Assembly (NCBI RefSeq): GCF_041146395.1
Contig: NC_090986.1
Coordinates: 39,282,001 to 39,346,000 of the forward strand
DNA: 64,000 nucleotides
Reading direction: 5' to 3'
Source: Eulemur rufifrons
Lineage: Eukaryota; Chordata; Mammalia; Primates; Lemuridae
Part shown: piece after piece, positions 1 to 12,040 of the stretch
Numbering within the stretch: position 1 is the first letter of the stretch
Layout of the letters: each line of letters begins with the position of its first letter
Notes under the pieces: model-generated
What the model saw: only the letters and a program-made list of their open reading frames with translations
What the model was told of the DNA's origin: nothing
Database searches by the model: none
Made by a program: the position numbers and the translations under genes

Positions 1-770
1 CCATACTTGGGGATCTGGAGGCCACATGATGTCATGTCCATTTATGTCTGGCTTCTTCGGCTTAGCTTTATGCGTGTAAAATTAAGCCCAATTGCTGTAT
101 GCAACTTTAGTTTTTATCCCCTCCATTTTTATTGCTGTATAGTATTTCATAAACATGTCACTATTTATTTAATCTACTCTATGTGTGTAGGAATGAAATT
201 CCTGGGTCATAAGGTATGTGTCTACTTAATTAGATATATAAATTTCCCAAAATGGTTGCACCAACATTCACATTATAAGGAGAATTGACACTATCCACAT
301 CTTTACCAACACTACAAATTGTCAGTCATTTTAGTTGTTCCAACAGGTGTATAGTTACAGAAACATCTTTAGTAGGTTTCCTGTCCACTGAGCTATCCTC
401 TTTAGTGATATTCCTATTCAGGTTTCTTGTCCTTACTTCTATATGGTTGTCTTTTTCCTAGTGATCTATGAATGTGCTTTATATATTTTAGATATAAACT
501 TTTTATCATTTATATGTGTTGCATGTATATTTACTCACACAGCTTGCCTTCTAGTGATAAATAAATGTTTATAAATTTAATATAGTCTGATTTATAAAAA
601 TTTTCCTTTATCAATATGTCTTTCAATCATCTACCTAGAATTTATTTTTGTGTGTGATGTGAGGTAGAGACTAAGTTTTATTTTACTTTATATGAATAGC
701 CAATTGATCCAACACCATTTATTAAGAAGGCTACCTTTTCTCCACTGCTCTGTAGAGAAAATTTTTCATA
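1..770 (-). mobile_element. Old L1 (L1M-type) ORF2 fragment, minus strand
   Basis: The plus strand reads as the reverse complement of the 3' half of a mammalian L1 ORF2. In order it has the 'cctgggtcataagg' block near 200, a 'ttgcaccaacattcacatt' block near 255, the 'gatgtgaggtagagactaag' block near 655 and 'ccaacaccatttattaagaa' near 710. These landmarks keep their L1 order. Many substitutions and small indels leave no usable reading frame, so this is a dead fossil. It runs off the left edge of the window, so its 3' end is not seen. The exact L1M subfamily is not resolved. Confidence 0.8.
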
Positions 771-1239
771 AATTGTGTCCACATACTCACGAAAGCTGAA
801 GCATTTCTCTTCTAAAGATGATCACTGGGAAGGAAAGTCACCTCTCATCTCTGGTTGATTGTAAACATCTGGGACACTGTACTAGAAAGATTCTGAGGTC
901 ACTTACGGGCTCCATGTGAGAGCAGCATGATTGACAAGCAATGCTTGTCATTGCCTCAGCAAAAATGATGGAAACAGCATCTATTTTATATCTTGCAATG
1001 AAATAATAATGAATAGGAAATAGAATAACATGGAGAGATGAACTACATTTTGTAAGCCCTCTCATCCTAAATGTTATTCCTTCCTAATTCCCAACTTCCT
1101 GACTGTTCTGTAGGTCACATGTGAAGGCAAGGAGGAATTCTCAAAGACATCAGGACTGTCTGACTTCTAGCCCCAAGATCATGAGGCCCAGAGAGAGAAG
1201 GTCGATTTCGTCTTTTCTCCCCCACCCAATAGCAACCTT
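771..1239. other. Unassigned noncoding sequence
   Basis: Sits between an L1 fragment and an MLT1 LTR. I recognise no repeat family, exon or RNA gene. The short minus frame at 838-1065 has no recognisable domain and looks like a chance frame. Confidence 0.5.
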
Positions 1240-1728
1240 GTCTTTTGGGGTAGGGGGCCTCTTAGATAGCCTTCACCGAGCTCTGCCTCCTGGATTTTGA
1301 TAATCCCTTCTCCTTGAGTGTAGGATGGACTTTTTGAGTCACTTCTAATGATCAGATATGGTAGAAGCAATGTGATGTCACTTTTTAGATTAAGTTATAA
1401 AAAGAGCTTGTTCTGTCTTAACTGCCCTGACTCTGTCTTGATTTCCTCACTCTAGGGGAAACCAGCTCCCTTTCCCTGGGCAGTCTTTGAGTGAGATTGG
1501 AAAAGGATCTTCTAAGGCCAGCCAATCACAGATCCTTGTTCAGTGGAGCCTTAAAATGACTGCAGCCACAGCCCATAACTGTACTGCAGTCTTCTGAGAA
1601 CCTTGAGTCAAAACCGCACGGCTAGGCTGCCCTTGGATACCACTGAAACTGTGAGATAGTAAGTGTTTTTGTAAGCTGCTAAATTTGGAGGTAATTTGTT
1701 ACACAGACTAGAAAATTGATACACCTTC
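1240..1728 (+). mobile_element. MLT1-type solo LTR (ERVL-MaLR), plus strand
   Basis: Has MLT1 landmarks in order: 'cttgagtgtaggatggact' near 1313, a 'gttataaaaagag' TATA-like site near 1394, 'gaaaccagctccc' near 1459, 'gactgcagccacagccca' near 1558, 'gaaactgtgagatagtaa' near 1645, and the 3' end 'ggtaatttgttacacag' near 1690 followed by 'ttgatacacc'. The usual AATAAA just after 'gtgaga' has been lost to point changes. No internal retroviral sequence flanks it, so it is a solo LTR. The 5' boundary is uncertain by about 50-100 bases. Confidence 0.75.
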
Positions 1729-1914
1729 TTAGTTCTGATTTATGTTTTCAGAACTTGTCTGTAAGAACTACCACCTTAAGAATTCTGGAATATAACACAG
1801 GCTCACCAACATTTGTAAAAGGCATGCACCCATAGAATCTGTGTTAGGGTTGGTTGTTTTATGTATTTATGGTTTATATATTTATATGTTGCATAACTGC
1901 CTCTCTATTAGACA

Positions 1915-2255
1915 TTCTCTTCCACCACCTAGAATGTTCTCAACCTTGCTCCTCATCCATCCACGTTACTCATTCTTCAAGTCTTCATTCATACAGACTT
2001 TTTCTATCAAACAAATACCATCTAATCATCTCTAAAATCTTATAAGATCTATTCTGCACAGTACATTTCAGCAGTAAAAATGCCCTATGTTGTTTTGTTA
2101 GCATAAACCATTTTAGCCTTATCTTCATACCTAAGCTATTAACCCTTGAAAAGTTATTTAAGGTTAGTTATCATATTTTATAATATTTCAAATCATTTAG
2201 TTTTGTATGGAGTACATATTAGTCATTTAATAAATCTTTATTAGTTGATTGCCTT
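1915..2255 (+). mobile_element. L2 LINE fragment, plus strand
   Basis: The start resembles the L2 3' region ('cctagaatgttctcaacctt', then 'ttcttcaagtcttcattcat'). The end resembles the L2 3' terminus (a 'gtacatattagtcatttaataaatctttattag' pattern around 2210-2248). Highly diverged, no frame. The middle of the interval is poorly matched. Confidence 0.5.
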
Positions 2256-2955
2256 ATTCTCTAATAGTTTCAAATTATGTTAAATTTTACCTTCCCTGTG
2301 AAGTTTTGAAAAATTTCCATTTTGCTTTCCTATCCTCTTACTTTGTTATATATGGAAAGTAAAATTAATATGTGAATAATATGGAATCCTTGTCATGTTT
2401 GATTAATCAAGAAAATAAATTTAAAAAATATATTTTTTCAGATGTATAAGCATGAAAATCAATATAATCAGAAATACTCCATTATTACTTTTTAATAAAG
2501 AGGTAGGGGTGTGTGTGTATGTGTGTGTGTGTGTACCATGCCCATTTGGATGAGATGATGTTAGAGGTAGGGTGGATGGAAAGAAACAAGCCAGGCTTCA
2601 CCAGATAGGATGTTCCAATTAGAAAGAGAAGTAAAGATAGTTATTTAGACATAATTTACCAGTAGGATACCTACAGTGAAAACTTTAGTTTAATGATTTA
2701 TAAAATGCTATTTTTCTTTCTAATTTCCCATGGGTTGTATGGGTATTTTAGTTAAGGTTGAAGCAAGTAATGGACATTTCAATACAGTATGGGTTTTTCC
2801 TTGCTTCATGACTTCATATTACAGTTATAAGGGCCAATTTTAGCCCATTTATGCATATACATAATTCTCTCCTTTATCAGTAGCATTCAGTTCTATAAGA
2901 GTTCTATATGGATTTCCAATTAGAGTATTTCTTAATTATTAGAAATATGTTATGT
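2256..2955. other. Unassigned AT-rich sequence containing a TG repeat
   Basis: AT-rich with no recognisable gene or transposon. It contains a (TG)n microsatellite at 2509-2534, listed separately. Confidence 0.5.
2509..2534. repeat. (TG)n microsatellite
   Basis: About 13 TG units with one interruption (a 'tgta' near 2518). Likely length-polymorphic. Confidence 0.9.
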
Positions 2956-2959
2956 ATCA

Positions 2960-3270
2960 AAAGACTGCTGGCCAATCTTATCTGGTACACATCTAAAGAT
3001 GCAGATAATAAGTATCATTTGGGGAATGAGTTAAAGGGAAAATACAACAAGAAGTGTTCTGCAGGGGTCAGTTCCTGTTCAGCGCTATTTAACATTTTTC
3101 CAATGACCAGGGTGATGGAATATCAAGCATGCTTGTTAAGTCTGCTGATGACATCAGGTGGAAGAAATGGCTGATTTCTTGGAGAATAGAATTAGAATTA
3201 AATATGACCATAATAAGTGTGAACACTGGTCAAAATGGAAAGAGTGAGAATGACTATGTATGCATTCCTG
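2960..3270 (+). mobile_element. CR1/L3 LINE relic, reverse transcriptase region, plus strand
   Basis: The stretch follows the CR1/L3 reverse transcriptase coding pattern: a 'caggggtcagttcctgttca' block near 3062, 'aacatttttccaatgacc' near 3090, then 'tctgctgatgacatc' at 3141-3155, which in that frame reads Ser-Ala-Asp-Asp-Ile like the LINE A-D-D catalytic core. After it come a decayed 'agaatagaattagaatt' block and 'aaaatggaaagagtgag'. The frame is broken elsewhere. CR1/L3 stopped moving before placental mammals diverged, so this is among the oldest insertions here. I rely on pattern order rather than an alignment. Confidence 0.6.
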
Positions 3271-3453
3271 TTTTGCATATGTAATATAGCATACGGAATG
3301 TACAGATAACAGGGACAGAGGTACAAACCCACAAGGAAACACCCTTTTTAAGGTCAGAGGAAATAAATCCGATGGATTATTATTTTAATTTAAAGGTTAT
3401 CAGCTTAAAAAAAAAGATAGGAGGAAAAACAACTACAGCAGCAGCAAACACAA

Positions 3454-3822
3454 TGTCTCCTTCTGTTTTGTGCTGCTATAATACAATATCACAGACTAGG
3501 TAATTTATAATGAACAGAAATGTATTGGCTTACAGATCTAGAGCCTGGGAAGTCCAAGGCTGACGAGCCAGCACCTGACAAGGGCCTTCTTGCTGAGACC
3601 TAAGATGGAAGAAGAACAAAGAGAGCACAGGAGAGAGTAAGAAGGGTCTGAAGTCGTCCTTTTTATGAGGAATTCACTGCTGCAATAATGGTGTTAATGC
3701 ATTTAGGACAGCAGTGCCTGAATGGCCCAAACACCAATCATTAGGCCCTACCTTCCAACTCCGCCACATTAGGGATCAAATTTCCAACACATGAACCTGA
3801 GGGGCACCTTCAAACCACAGCA
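3454..3822 (-). mobile_element. MLT1A-like solo LTR (ERVL-MaLR), minus strand
   Basis: The plus strand starts 'tgtctccttctgttttgtgc' and ends 'caaaccacagca', the reverse complement of an MLT1A LTR running from TGCTATGG to the AGACA end. Internal landmarks are 'taggtaatttataatgaac' (3500), 'ctgggaagtccaaggctgac' (3545), 'agggccttcttgctgag' (3580) and 'taggccctaccttccaact' (3743). Flanks 'cacaa' and 'aacaa' may be a decayed 5-bp target duplication. No proviral interior. Confidence 0.85.
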
Positions 3823-4206
3823 AACAACAACTGAAAGTTCTTAGAAACACTATAAACTATATATCTGAGGATCTGTCTGTAGCCACATTGAGAAGTCAAA
3901 ATAGCTACCTAACACAAAGGTGTCTTTCCTTCTGTCTTATTTTAAAATATAAATTATCTCCCAAGATGATAACAACTTAAGTGAAAAAGACAGAAAAGTG
4001 AGAACATATATGTAAATATTGACCTCAGTACACTCCTCTGTAAACTTTTATTTATGTATGTCTTGTCTCACCAACTATTAATATATTACACAATTTTGGG
4101 GTGCAACAATCGAATCTTTTAGGCATGCAAAAATCATTCAATGCAGAAATCATATTTTTGAGGTACTTATTAGTTTATTGAAGTTTGAAATAGTGATTTT
4201 TCTCTT
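3823..4206. other. Unassigned noncoding sequence
   Basis: No gene, RNA gene or repeat family recognised between the MLT1A LTR and the Alu insertion. Confidence 0.5.
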
Positions 4207-4209
4207 TAA

Positions 4210-4557
<348 letters not shown>

Positions 4558-4728
4558 TTAAGTCACTCTTTGAAATAACACCGGCATAACTGGACAAGTC
4601 ACCAAGCAAATGGTAACAGAAAGTATCTATTTTATATATCCAAGTGGTTCCTTTCTCTTAGCCTTTTGGGGACAACAGATTTGCTATATGTGTGTTCACC
4701 TGCACTATGGAGATTACCTTGATTATGT

Positions 4729-5216
4729 CAGCAGTTCTCAAGGGATGCTCCAAGTAGCAGTTGGGGCTCACCAAGAAGGGCATCTGAAGTCAAAACTATT
4801 TTCATAGTAACACTAAGGTGTTATTTGCATTTTTTGTTTTCATTCTTTCATAAGTGCACAGTAAAGTTTTCCAGACTTGTGTTGTTGCAGAAGCAGATAT
4901 GGAAACCAAGCTCCCTTCTATTGAGCTAACCATTAAGAAGATTTGTAAAAATTTAAAACATTGCCACTTGTCTCACCAATACTCTTATTTTGTAAAATAC
5001 GATTATTTTTAATAAAAGTTATGTTATTTATGCTAATATGTAAGGGTTCGTTGCTTTTATTTTTAAAAGTATTAGTACTTTTAAATTTCTCAGTTTTAAT
5101 TTCTTATAGAGTAAATGTCAATAGAAATAACCCACATCAACAAAAGCTCTTCAAGGTCCTCAATAATCTCTAAGTCTGAAAAGGAGACCTGAGAGCAAGA
5201 AATGTGAGGCCCATTG
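4729..5216 (+). mobile_element. hAT-type nonautonomous DNA transposon relic (MER/Charlie group)
   Basis: Starts with a hAT-like terminal 'cagcagttctcaag' (4729) and ends near 'atgtgaggcccattg' (5216), a decayed inverted match. In between are features I recall from a known mammalian MER element: 'aaaactattttcatagtaac' (4792), 'agaagcagatatgg' (4890), 'aaacattgccacttgtctca' (4957), and 'cccacatcaacaaaagctct' (5131) followed by 'ggtcctcaataat'. It has no transposase. The 8-bp flanks (gattatgt and aattaccc) match poorly. The subfamily is not named with confidence. Confidence 0.7.
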
Positions 5217-5308
5217 AATTACCCTACTGGCATCTAGTTAATTAGGAAGCTCTAATTCCAAGAAAATATTTAGGATTCTCTTCTAGGTTGCCAGAAAGAG
5301 AGAAGGAT

Positions 5309-5400
5309 TGGTATAGATCAATAGATCACAACCTTGACTGTACGTTGGAATCAACTGGAGAGCTTTAAAATGATCATTGATGCCTGGATGTTTTTTAAAA
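5309..5400 (+). mobile_element. MER5-like hAT fragment, plus strand
   Basis: 'cacaaccttgactgtacgtt' followed by 'ggaatcaactggagagcttt' and 'attgatgcctgg' matches the left half of a MER5-type element. The right half is unrecognisable. Confidence 0.6.
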
Positions 5401-8289
5401 TTTGGTTTTTAAATTTATTTTTGGTTGGGTTTCTGCTTAGGCATCAAGATTTCAAAAACTTTGCTGTGTGACTTTATTACACAGATAGGGTTAGGTATGC
5501 ATGGGATAGACCTTCCTTCTTCCACACTAGTCAGGTGGAGGTTTTGGACTTCTAACACACAGCTGGTAATTCCACCCCAAATGGGACACACCTCAAGCAA
5601 GCCTCAGCCACTTACCGTGTTGTCACCCTTGGACAATGCCTATGATGTCCTAGGATAATATGTGCTCCTATTTTTTTTTATTTTTTAACATTGCTCCTGC
5701 ATTTCAGATAATTTCTGATTATCCATATTTTTCCTTATTATTCATAGTACAAATCTTAAATTATAATAATCATTACACTGGCTAAATGATTAAATTACAA
5801 TGCTAAAGTTAAATATTTAGCTCCCATTTTTCAACACAAAAGCATAAGTTATAATTTGATATCTTGTAAAAATGTAAATGGCTCATAATTTTTCCTTTGT
5901 TAGACCAACTCTAAGAAGTCAGGCTAAAATTACACTCCTGAAAGAGCATGTTATTTTAACTATAAATCAAATAATTTAGCGAGTTTCATCTCCTATATGA
6001 TATTTGATGATTAAAGGGTTCAGATATACCAGCTTCCTCATGCAGTGGCCAATTCCATAAAGTCATAGGATGACAACTATAAATTTTGTAGAGGAATTAG
6101 AGAATTTATGTTTGGTCTCTAACTGCCCCCCCCTCCACAAACACACACAAACACAGTCCTGTTTGTCCACTGCCCTTTTTAAGATAAACTACTCATGTTG
6201 AATTTTGTCACTGTTTGTGATTTTCTTAATTCTTCCTTTCTCAATGACTGTATATTAGTCATATAGCACTATGTTGCCACCAATTTCTGCTAATTTCATA
6301 ATCTTCAATACTTAATAGAATACATCATATTTTTAAAAATCAGAACAAACCGGGATTTTAAAAATGAATATCTTTATCAAGATGGTAATTGATTCATTAA
6401 AGTACTTATCAATTATTTTTACCAAAAATTTTATGTTCTGAATGTTATTATCTAGACCATCCACACAAACATGTTTAGATACTGCTAAAATGTCAATAAT
6501 ATATGCACATAATGGTGTGGTATTTTCTGAAGAGGAGGTATGTGATCTCTTGTGAGATAATATGTATAGATCAAAAGATATTCTGTAAGTGGTTTTTCAT
6601 TTGAAATTAAAAAGAAAAACTTGTTAGATTGATTAAATTTCCCTATTTATGCTACGTTCCAAGTTTTTCTGTATTATAGAATGATTCCTGATGACTTTTG
6701 CTGTCCCTCAAAATCCAGTTTACTACAAAAAGGCATCTTTTACTCAAACATTGTAAATAAAATATTAAATTGCCTATTAAAATATTTTAAATGATTTTTC
6801 TATATGTTAGTTTATGATGGAAGTATAAGAAAATTTTCCTAATATACAGCAAATTAACCCTTTTAAAGTATTAATGCATAAGAGGCTGAAGAGAAATGTT
6901 TACCATGCACATATACTTACATATATTATTAGATATCTTTGCATAATTTACATTTTATATCAAATTCTAAGCAATTAGGAAAGCAAATATCCTGCTTTGT
7001 GATTAAAACATGGTATTATTTTAAAGTATATCTTGATTTTAGTACACTATTTTCTTGTCCTTTTTTCTTCTTGATTATTGTTTTTTTATTATGTTATAAA
7101 ATATTTTGTATTTCTTAAAACAAAATAAACTCTTTCATTCTTTCTTATGCTAATTTAACTTACTGCTCATGAACTGTAACCTAATTTTTCTATCTATTCT
7201 TTAATAAATAAGCATTAAATACTAATTTCAAGAAGCGAACCCTCTAAACTGTATTGTGCACAATTAAATAATGGCTATACCGGAAAACTTTGTTTCACAG
7301 TAACATTTCTTAGTTTTGATATGAAAGTCCTCATTAACATATAATTCTCTGGCAAGATCACTAAATGGAATAATATAAAGACAATCAGATAATGAATACT
7401 TTAAGAATCAATGTAAGAGTACAATACGTTTAGTAAGTAGTTTATTAATTCCTTGCTAGTCTGAATTCTATTTTTATTGTTACTAATTATTTACTCTCTC
7501 AAATACATTTTTTGTTTATTTGTGTACCCTGTATTGCACAATGGTTTAAAAATTACAAAAGAGCAAGATTAAACTTATTTCTTCACTTTTGCTAGCTTAC
7601 ATTTACAAATCCATTTTGGGGTTTCCCCTTAATTCTGTGTTGGCTTATGTTTTGATATCACCAACTGTGTTTTTCTCTTTTTATTTCTTAAGTAGGAAAG
7701 AATATGTTATATTCCTCGTGGTTGCTTTTTCCTTACAGAATTCCCCTGACTCGGCCCTGACAGATCTTGATATCCAAGAGGGAGTCTGCTCACAGGATTA
7801 AAGGCAAGAACCTCAATTAGACACTCTCTGATTTCTTCAGATGTTTTTTCTAATCTTTTAATATGGGATTATAGGCAGCTAGAACCTATGTTGCTGTTAT
7901 AAAAATAGTGAAGACTCTTTGTTCTAAATCATAAGCACTTGGCGTTTTAAAAAGTCTATTTTTCTTAATTTGAATTAATTCTGGTTTAGATGAGGATAAT
8001 GAACTTTGGTCAGGTCTTTGCAATTCTGAGTACAAAATAGCTTGATGAGCACTGTGAAGCTCACACACTCTCCTCAGTATCTGCTGGAAAACTCCCTCAG
8101 AGACTGATTAGCTCACGCTTGTCACAAATAGGGGAGATAATTATGGGGCTTAACAGTCTATGTGGTGGATCTTTTGAGAGGCAATGGGTAGATCTAAGCC
8201 TGTCTTTGGATCAACCCTAATTCTTATTATTGCACATATCTTGTGAGGTTTTTTAAAAAAAAATTTTTAGCACATCCCTAGAGACTAAA
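5401..8289. other. Long AT-rich stretch without recognisable elements
   Basis: Almost 2.9 kb of AT-rich sequence. I see no exon, promoter, RNA gene or confident transposon. Open frames here (for example 5425-5658, 5415-5600 and 7589-7801) have no domain and fit chance. Very old, saturated L1 or L2 pieces could be hidden here, but I cannot support any. Confidence 0.5.
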
Positions 8290-8600
8290 TATTGTTTCTT
8301 CCCAGAGGATGACATCACATTTCTTTTCCAGAAGATAAAATTGTCCAAATTAGATTATCTTTAATTAGTCTAATTTTATGAGCCATTCCATAAAGTTTAT
8401 TGCACCCGTGCTGGCATCATGTCACAAGATTCTTATTGAATGAACTAATCTTTTGCCACGGAAATGATGCTTATAAACAATATTGCTGATTCCTTTACTA
8501 CAATAAAGGTTGTCTTCCCCGATGCTTCAGGTTTCAATAGCTGTTTTATGGTTCTCAGTAATTATCAGATGACTTTGTTTTAATGAGAACATTGACTTAT
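8290..8600. promoter_or_regulatory. Possible conserved noncoding block
   Basis: Not repeat-like. It is dense in homeodomain-style TAAT/ATTA cores (for example 'agattatctttaattagtct' near 8352) alongside CRE-like 'atgacatcac' (8309). This composition is common in deeply conserved developmental enhancers. It is an inference from texture only; no conservation data were available. Confidence 0.25.
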
Positions 8601-11254
8601 TCCAAATTTCACTTCTTACTAGGTTATTCTATTGCAAAATACCTTCATAGTGACAAAAGGCAAATAGTTGAAGTTTCAGAAAAGTTTATTTCTGTAAAAA
8701 GTTATTTGGGATGATGTTGTTTCCTGTTTTAACATAAAGACCATCCACTTCAAAACAGCTTCAGTTTCAGCCTTGCCTTTTGGTGAAAGAATAGCTTGAG
8801 GGCATCTACTTACACACCACATGAAAAGATCCCATGCATTAAAAGGCAGGTTCTAGATAGAAAAATAAAACCACCTATCATCACTATAAATTATGTCCTG
8901 TATATTAAATCCATTTTCCTGCCTTTGTTGCCATTTGCTGAAAACTTTATCTAGGTGTTTCATCTCCCTACCCGCCCCCAAAAAAGTCCTTATATTTTAA
9001 AGCATCACGTATTCAAATGAATTACAACCTCTAAATTAGAATTGTTGACAAGATATCCTAATAATATTCCAACTCATATAAAAATAGCTGTTATTTAAAT
9101 ATTCTACTCTTTGAAAGCCTCTTAAAATTCTTCATGTCAAGCTCCTTACTCTTCGGTTTATGAATTTCAATTGGTTTATGACCTGGGTCAGGTCTCTGAA
9201 CTTTCAGGGTTTTGTTTTCTGATCTTTGTAATCAGAAATTGCAAAATATAGTTTGAAAATCTCTAGAACATACTGATTCTATGATATAAAATGCTGTTGT
9301 TCTCCAGGGACTTTCTTCTTCCCAGAAAATGTTGCCCAATTTTTTAAAGGAATCACTTTTGCTGAAGGGCCCATTAGCTTCTTGAGTGATTATAGTAAAC
9401 TTAAGTTGCATAACTTCTGATAACTTTGGGTCTCCCTGGGAGCAGGTGGAGGTGTGGAGGCAGCCAGGGCTTACAGGCACACTGATTTGAGACCAGTTCA
9501 ATAAAAGTGCACACCTTAAAAACAAAACAAAATAACAATTTTAATACCAGATCCAGTTACTTGGACCCATTTTTTAAAATAATGAATTTTTTTAGGTTAA
9601 GAAAAGCCCACTTCACTTTTAAATGGAATTGATTACTGTCTCTTTCCTTGTATAAATACCTTTAAAATGGATCGAGATTATTCTTTTCCTTTACCTCTTA
9701 AATATATGACAGCGATGATCATTAATATACTTCATTCAGTCACAAAGTAAACAGAGGAAAGAATATCTTGTTACATCAGAATAAATGTATCTATTCCACA
9801 GTATTTTTATAGAGTGAAAAATGAGAAAAGCCATATACTTATTTTTCCTTTAAAATTTCCCTAGATGGAAAAAAAAATTTCAGGTGGAAAGATCAGTTTT
9901 GATAGTTTGTATTTGTAAATTTACCTGCTAAAACTAGAAGAAAAAACTGAGATGATGATAATTGGTAATTTTTTAGTGATTTTTAAAATTAAAAGACTAT
10001 CTCATCAGAGAACTTGAACACTTAGTAAAATGGTAAATCACACTCTGTCTCTGAGCACAAAGGACAGCTTTTCACATCCTCTTTTCTTCATAGTTTTGTT
10101 GTTGTTGTTATCTCTCTCCCTTTCTATTCCTTCCCTAATATTTGTATTTAAAAGGAAGAAGATTGCTGCTTGGTTTGTGTAACTAAAAAAGACTAGCATT
10201 AGGCATTTTCCAGAGGGCAATTGAGGCTCAGTCAATCAGATTCAATAAGCTGCATTTTATTGATTTTTGGATCTGAGCTGCAATGGCGCCTGTTACTCTC
10301 AGCCACCCTGGTGTAGCTGACCAAGGCCTCTAATCCTCTTAACCAGCAGTCAAGAAATTGAGATAAAAGCTGGCAATTCAACTTGTTCAAATAACAGATT
10401 TGACAAATTAGGAGGGTTCAACTCTACAATGAAAAAAATTCAATCTTGGGGGTTATATGCTATGTTGCAACAATATAGATAGAGATAAAAATTAGGTCAT
10501 TACAAAGAAATTGTTAGATATACTAATAAGAGGAATATTAATGATTTCCTTTATTTTGTAAATGTCATGAAAAGGAAATGACAATATAAATGAAATGTCA
10601 GTTTAACAGAACAAAAATCACCAGGACTCCACAAGTCAAAAATTAGACAATTTCTATGTCTTTTTGTATGGGAAAAAATAATATGAAAAATAAAAGTAAC
10701 ATTTAGAGAAATATTAACATTGCGTATTATATACTTTTGACCTAATGACATGTTTAATTTACATTTGTGAGTAAATGAAACCTGGGAACCTGAGAGTTTC
10801 AGTATCTATAAATATAAATATTGGAAATATTTATGCTGGGTTGACCACTCAAATAAACTAATAAATCCAGCCCAGTAACTTATTTGATAATTTTATTTAA
10901 TTTATTAATTTGACTTTTCTATTTAGTCAAAAAAGTTGAGATTCCTGTTTGAATAGACACAGACAATAGACTTTTAGTGAAAATTATGTTCTACCCTTAG
11001 TGTTATCATAGATGTATGCTGAAATCATTATGAATAGCATAGGATGCCCTTCATATGTATAGGAGGAAAAAAACCCTAAAGTTTAATCCTAGCTAACATT
11101 TTATTTTTTTATTTACCTTAAAGAAAAATAAAGCAAAATATCCATATCACAAAAAAAAGGGCAAAAGCTGTTATTTTTATGAGTTTCATAGTTATTTGAT
11201 TGCATGTGGGTAATCTATTCATCCCATATACCTAATCATTTCAAATGTCTTTTG
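8601..11254. other. Long unassigned noncoding stretch
   Basis: AT-rich, no confident transposon, exon or RNA gene. A small (GTT)n run lies near 10096-10109. The 97-residue minus frame at 9232-9525 has no recognisable domain, and its sequence contains no splice or promoter context I can support. Confidence 0.5.
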
Positions 11255-11355
11255 TTTTTCCCTTTGTTTCTGCAGCACTTATAATAATGCCCAGAACATA
11301 CTATAATAAGTTGCTTGACAATTGCTTTCTTGTTGAATGAATGAATGAATGAAAT
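11255..11355 (+). mobile_element. L2 LINE 3' end, plus strand
   Basis: 'tctgcagcacttataataat' followed by 'gcccagaacatactataata' and ending in the (GAAT)n tail at 11334-11353 is the characteristic L2 3' terminus. Only the last about 100 bases are present. Confidence 0.75.
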
Positions 11356-11589
11356 AGAGTACTTTAACATAGATGAATTTTAGGAAAGAAAGGTGTTGTA
11401 TGGGGAATTTCATGGTGCCCATTCTGCACTGATAATGCCATTATTTCCTTAGCACAAGTGAGGCTCTACACACAAAGTTTCTACGTATTTAGATAATAGA
11501 CTATTCTCTAATGACTTGAAAGTTAATATTTGGCCAAACCTATCAATCACTATTTTATGTGGAGTCACTACCACTGCATGCTCTTTGTG

Positions 11590-11692
11590 ATTAGAGAATC
11601 AATCTAATTTGTTCATATATTTCCAGCACCTTACATGTGGTAGGAACACAGTAAATATTAATTAAATGAATGGATATGTAAATGAATAAATA
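11590..11692 (+). mobile_element. L2 LINE 3' end, plus strand
   Basis: 'catatatttccagcacctta', 'tggtaggaacacagtaaata' and a decayed GAAT-type tail ('aaatgaatggatatgtaaatg') follow the L2 3' terminus. A second copy 240 bases from the previous one, so the two are independent insertions or pieces of a disrupted locus. Confidence 0.65.
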
Positions 11693-11822
11693 ATTGTGTG
11701 ACCAACTGAGCACCCCAAATATTAGTTATATCCATTACGCAACTGCATTGAAGAACTGTAGCTAATTGGTCCAAATATGCTGCCTAGGGAGGAAGGGCAG
11801 TTGAGGGCAGTCAATGCTTATT

Positions 11823-12040
11823 CAGTTTAATTTTCCAAACATTTGTTGAGCAAGTATTGAGCACATGTCCACTCTATACAGAATTCTATAACTGATCCTA
11901 TGAGAAAATACATAGGTATGAGGAATTTGTGTATAATAAAGAGACCAATGAACAACAAAAAATATGTTTAAAAATATATTAAACAGATACCACCAGATAA
12001 GCCACTAGGTGTCCTATAAAGTAAGGAGGATGAGAGAATA
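11823..12040 (-). mobile_element. L2 LINE fragment, minus strand
   Basis: 'ccaaacatttgttgagcaag' then 'tattgagcacatg' is the reverse complement of the L2 tail; 'aaagagaccaatgaacaaca' and 'cactaggtgtcctataaagt' fit the following antisense L2 wording loosely. Highly diverged. Confidence 0.5.
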
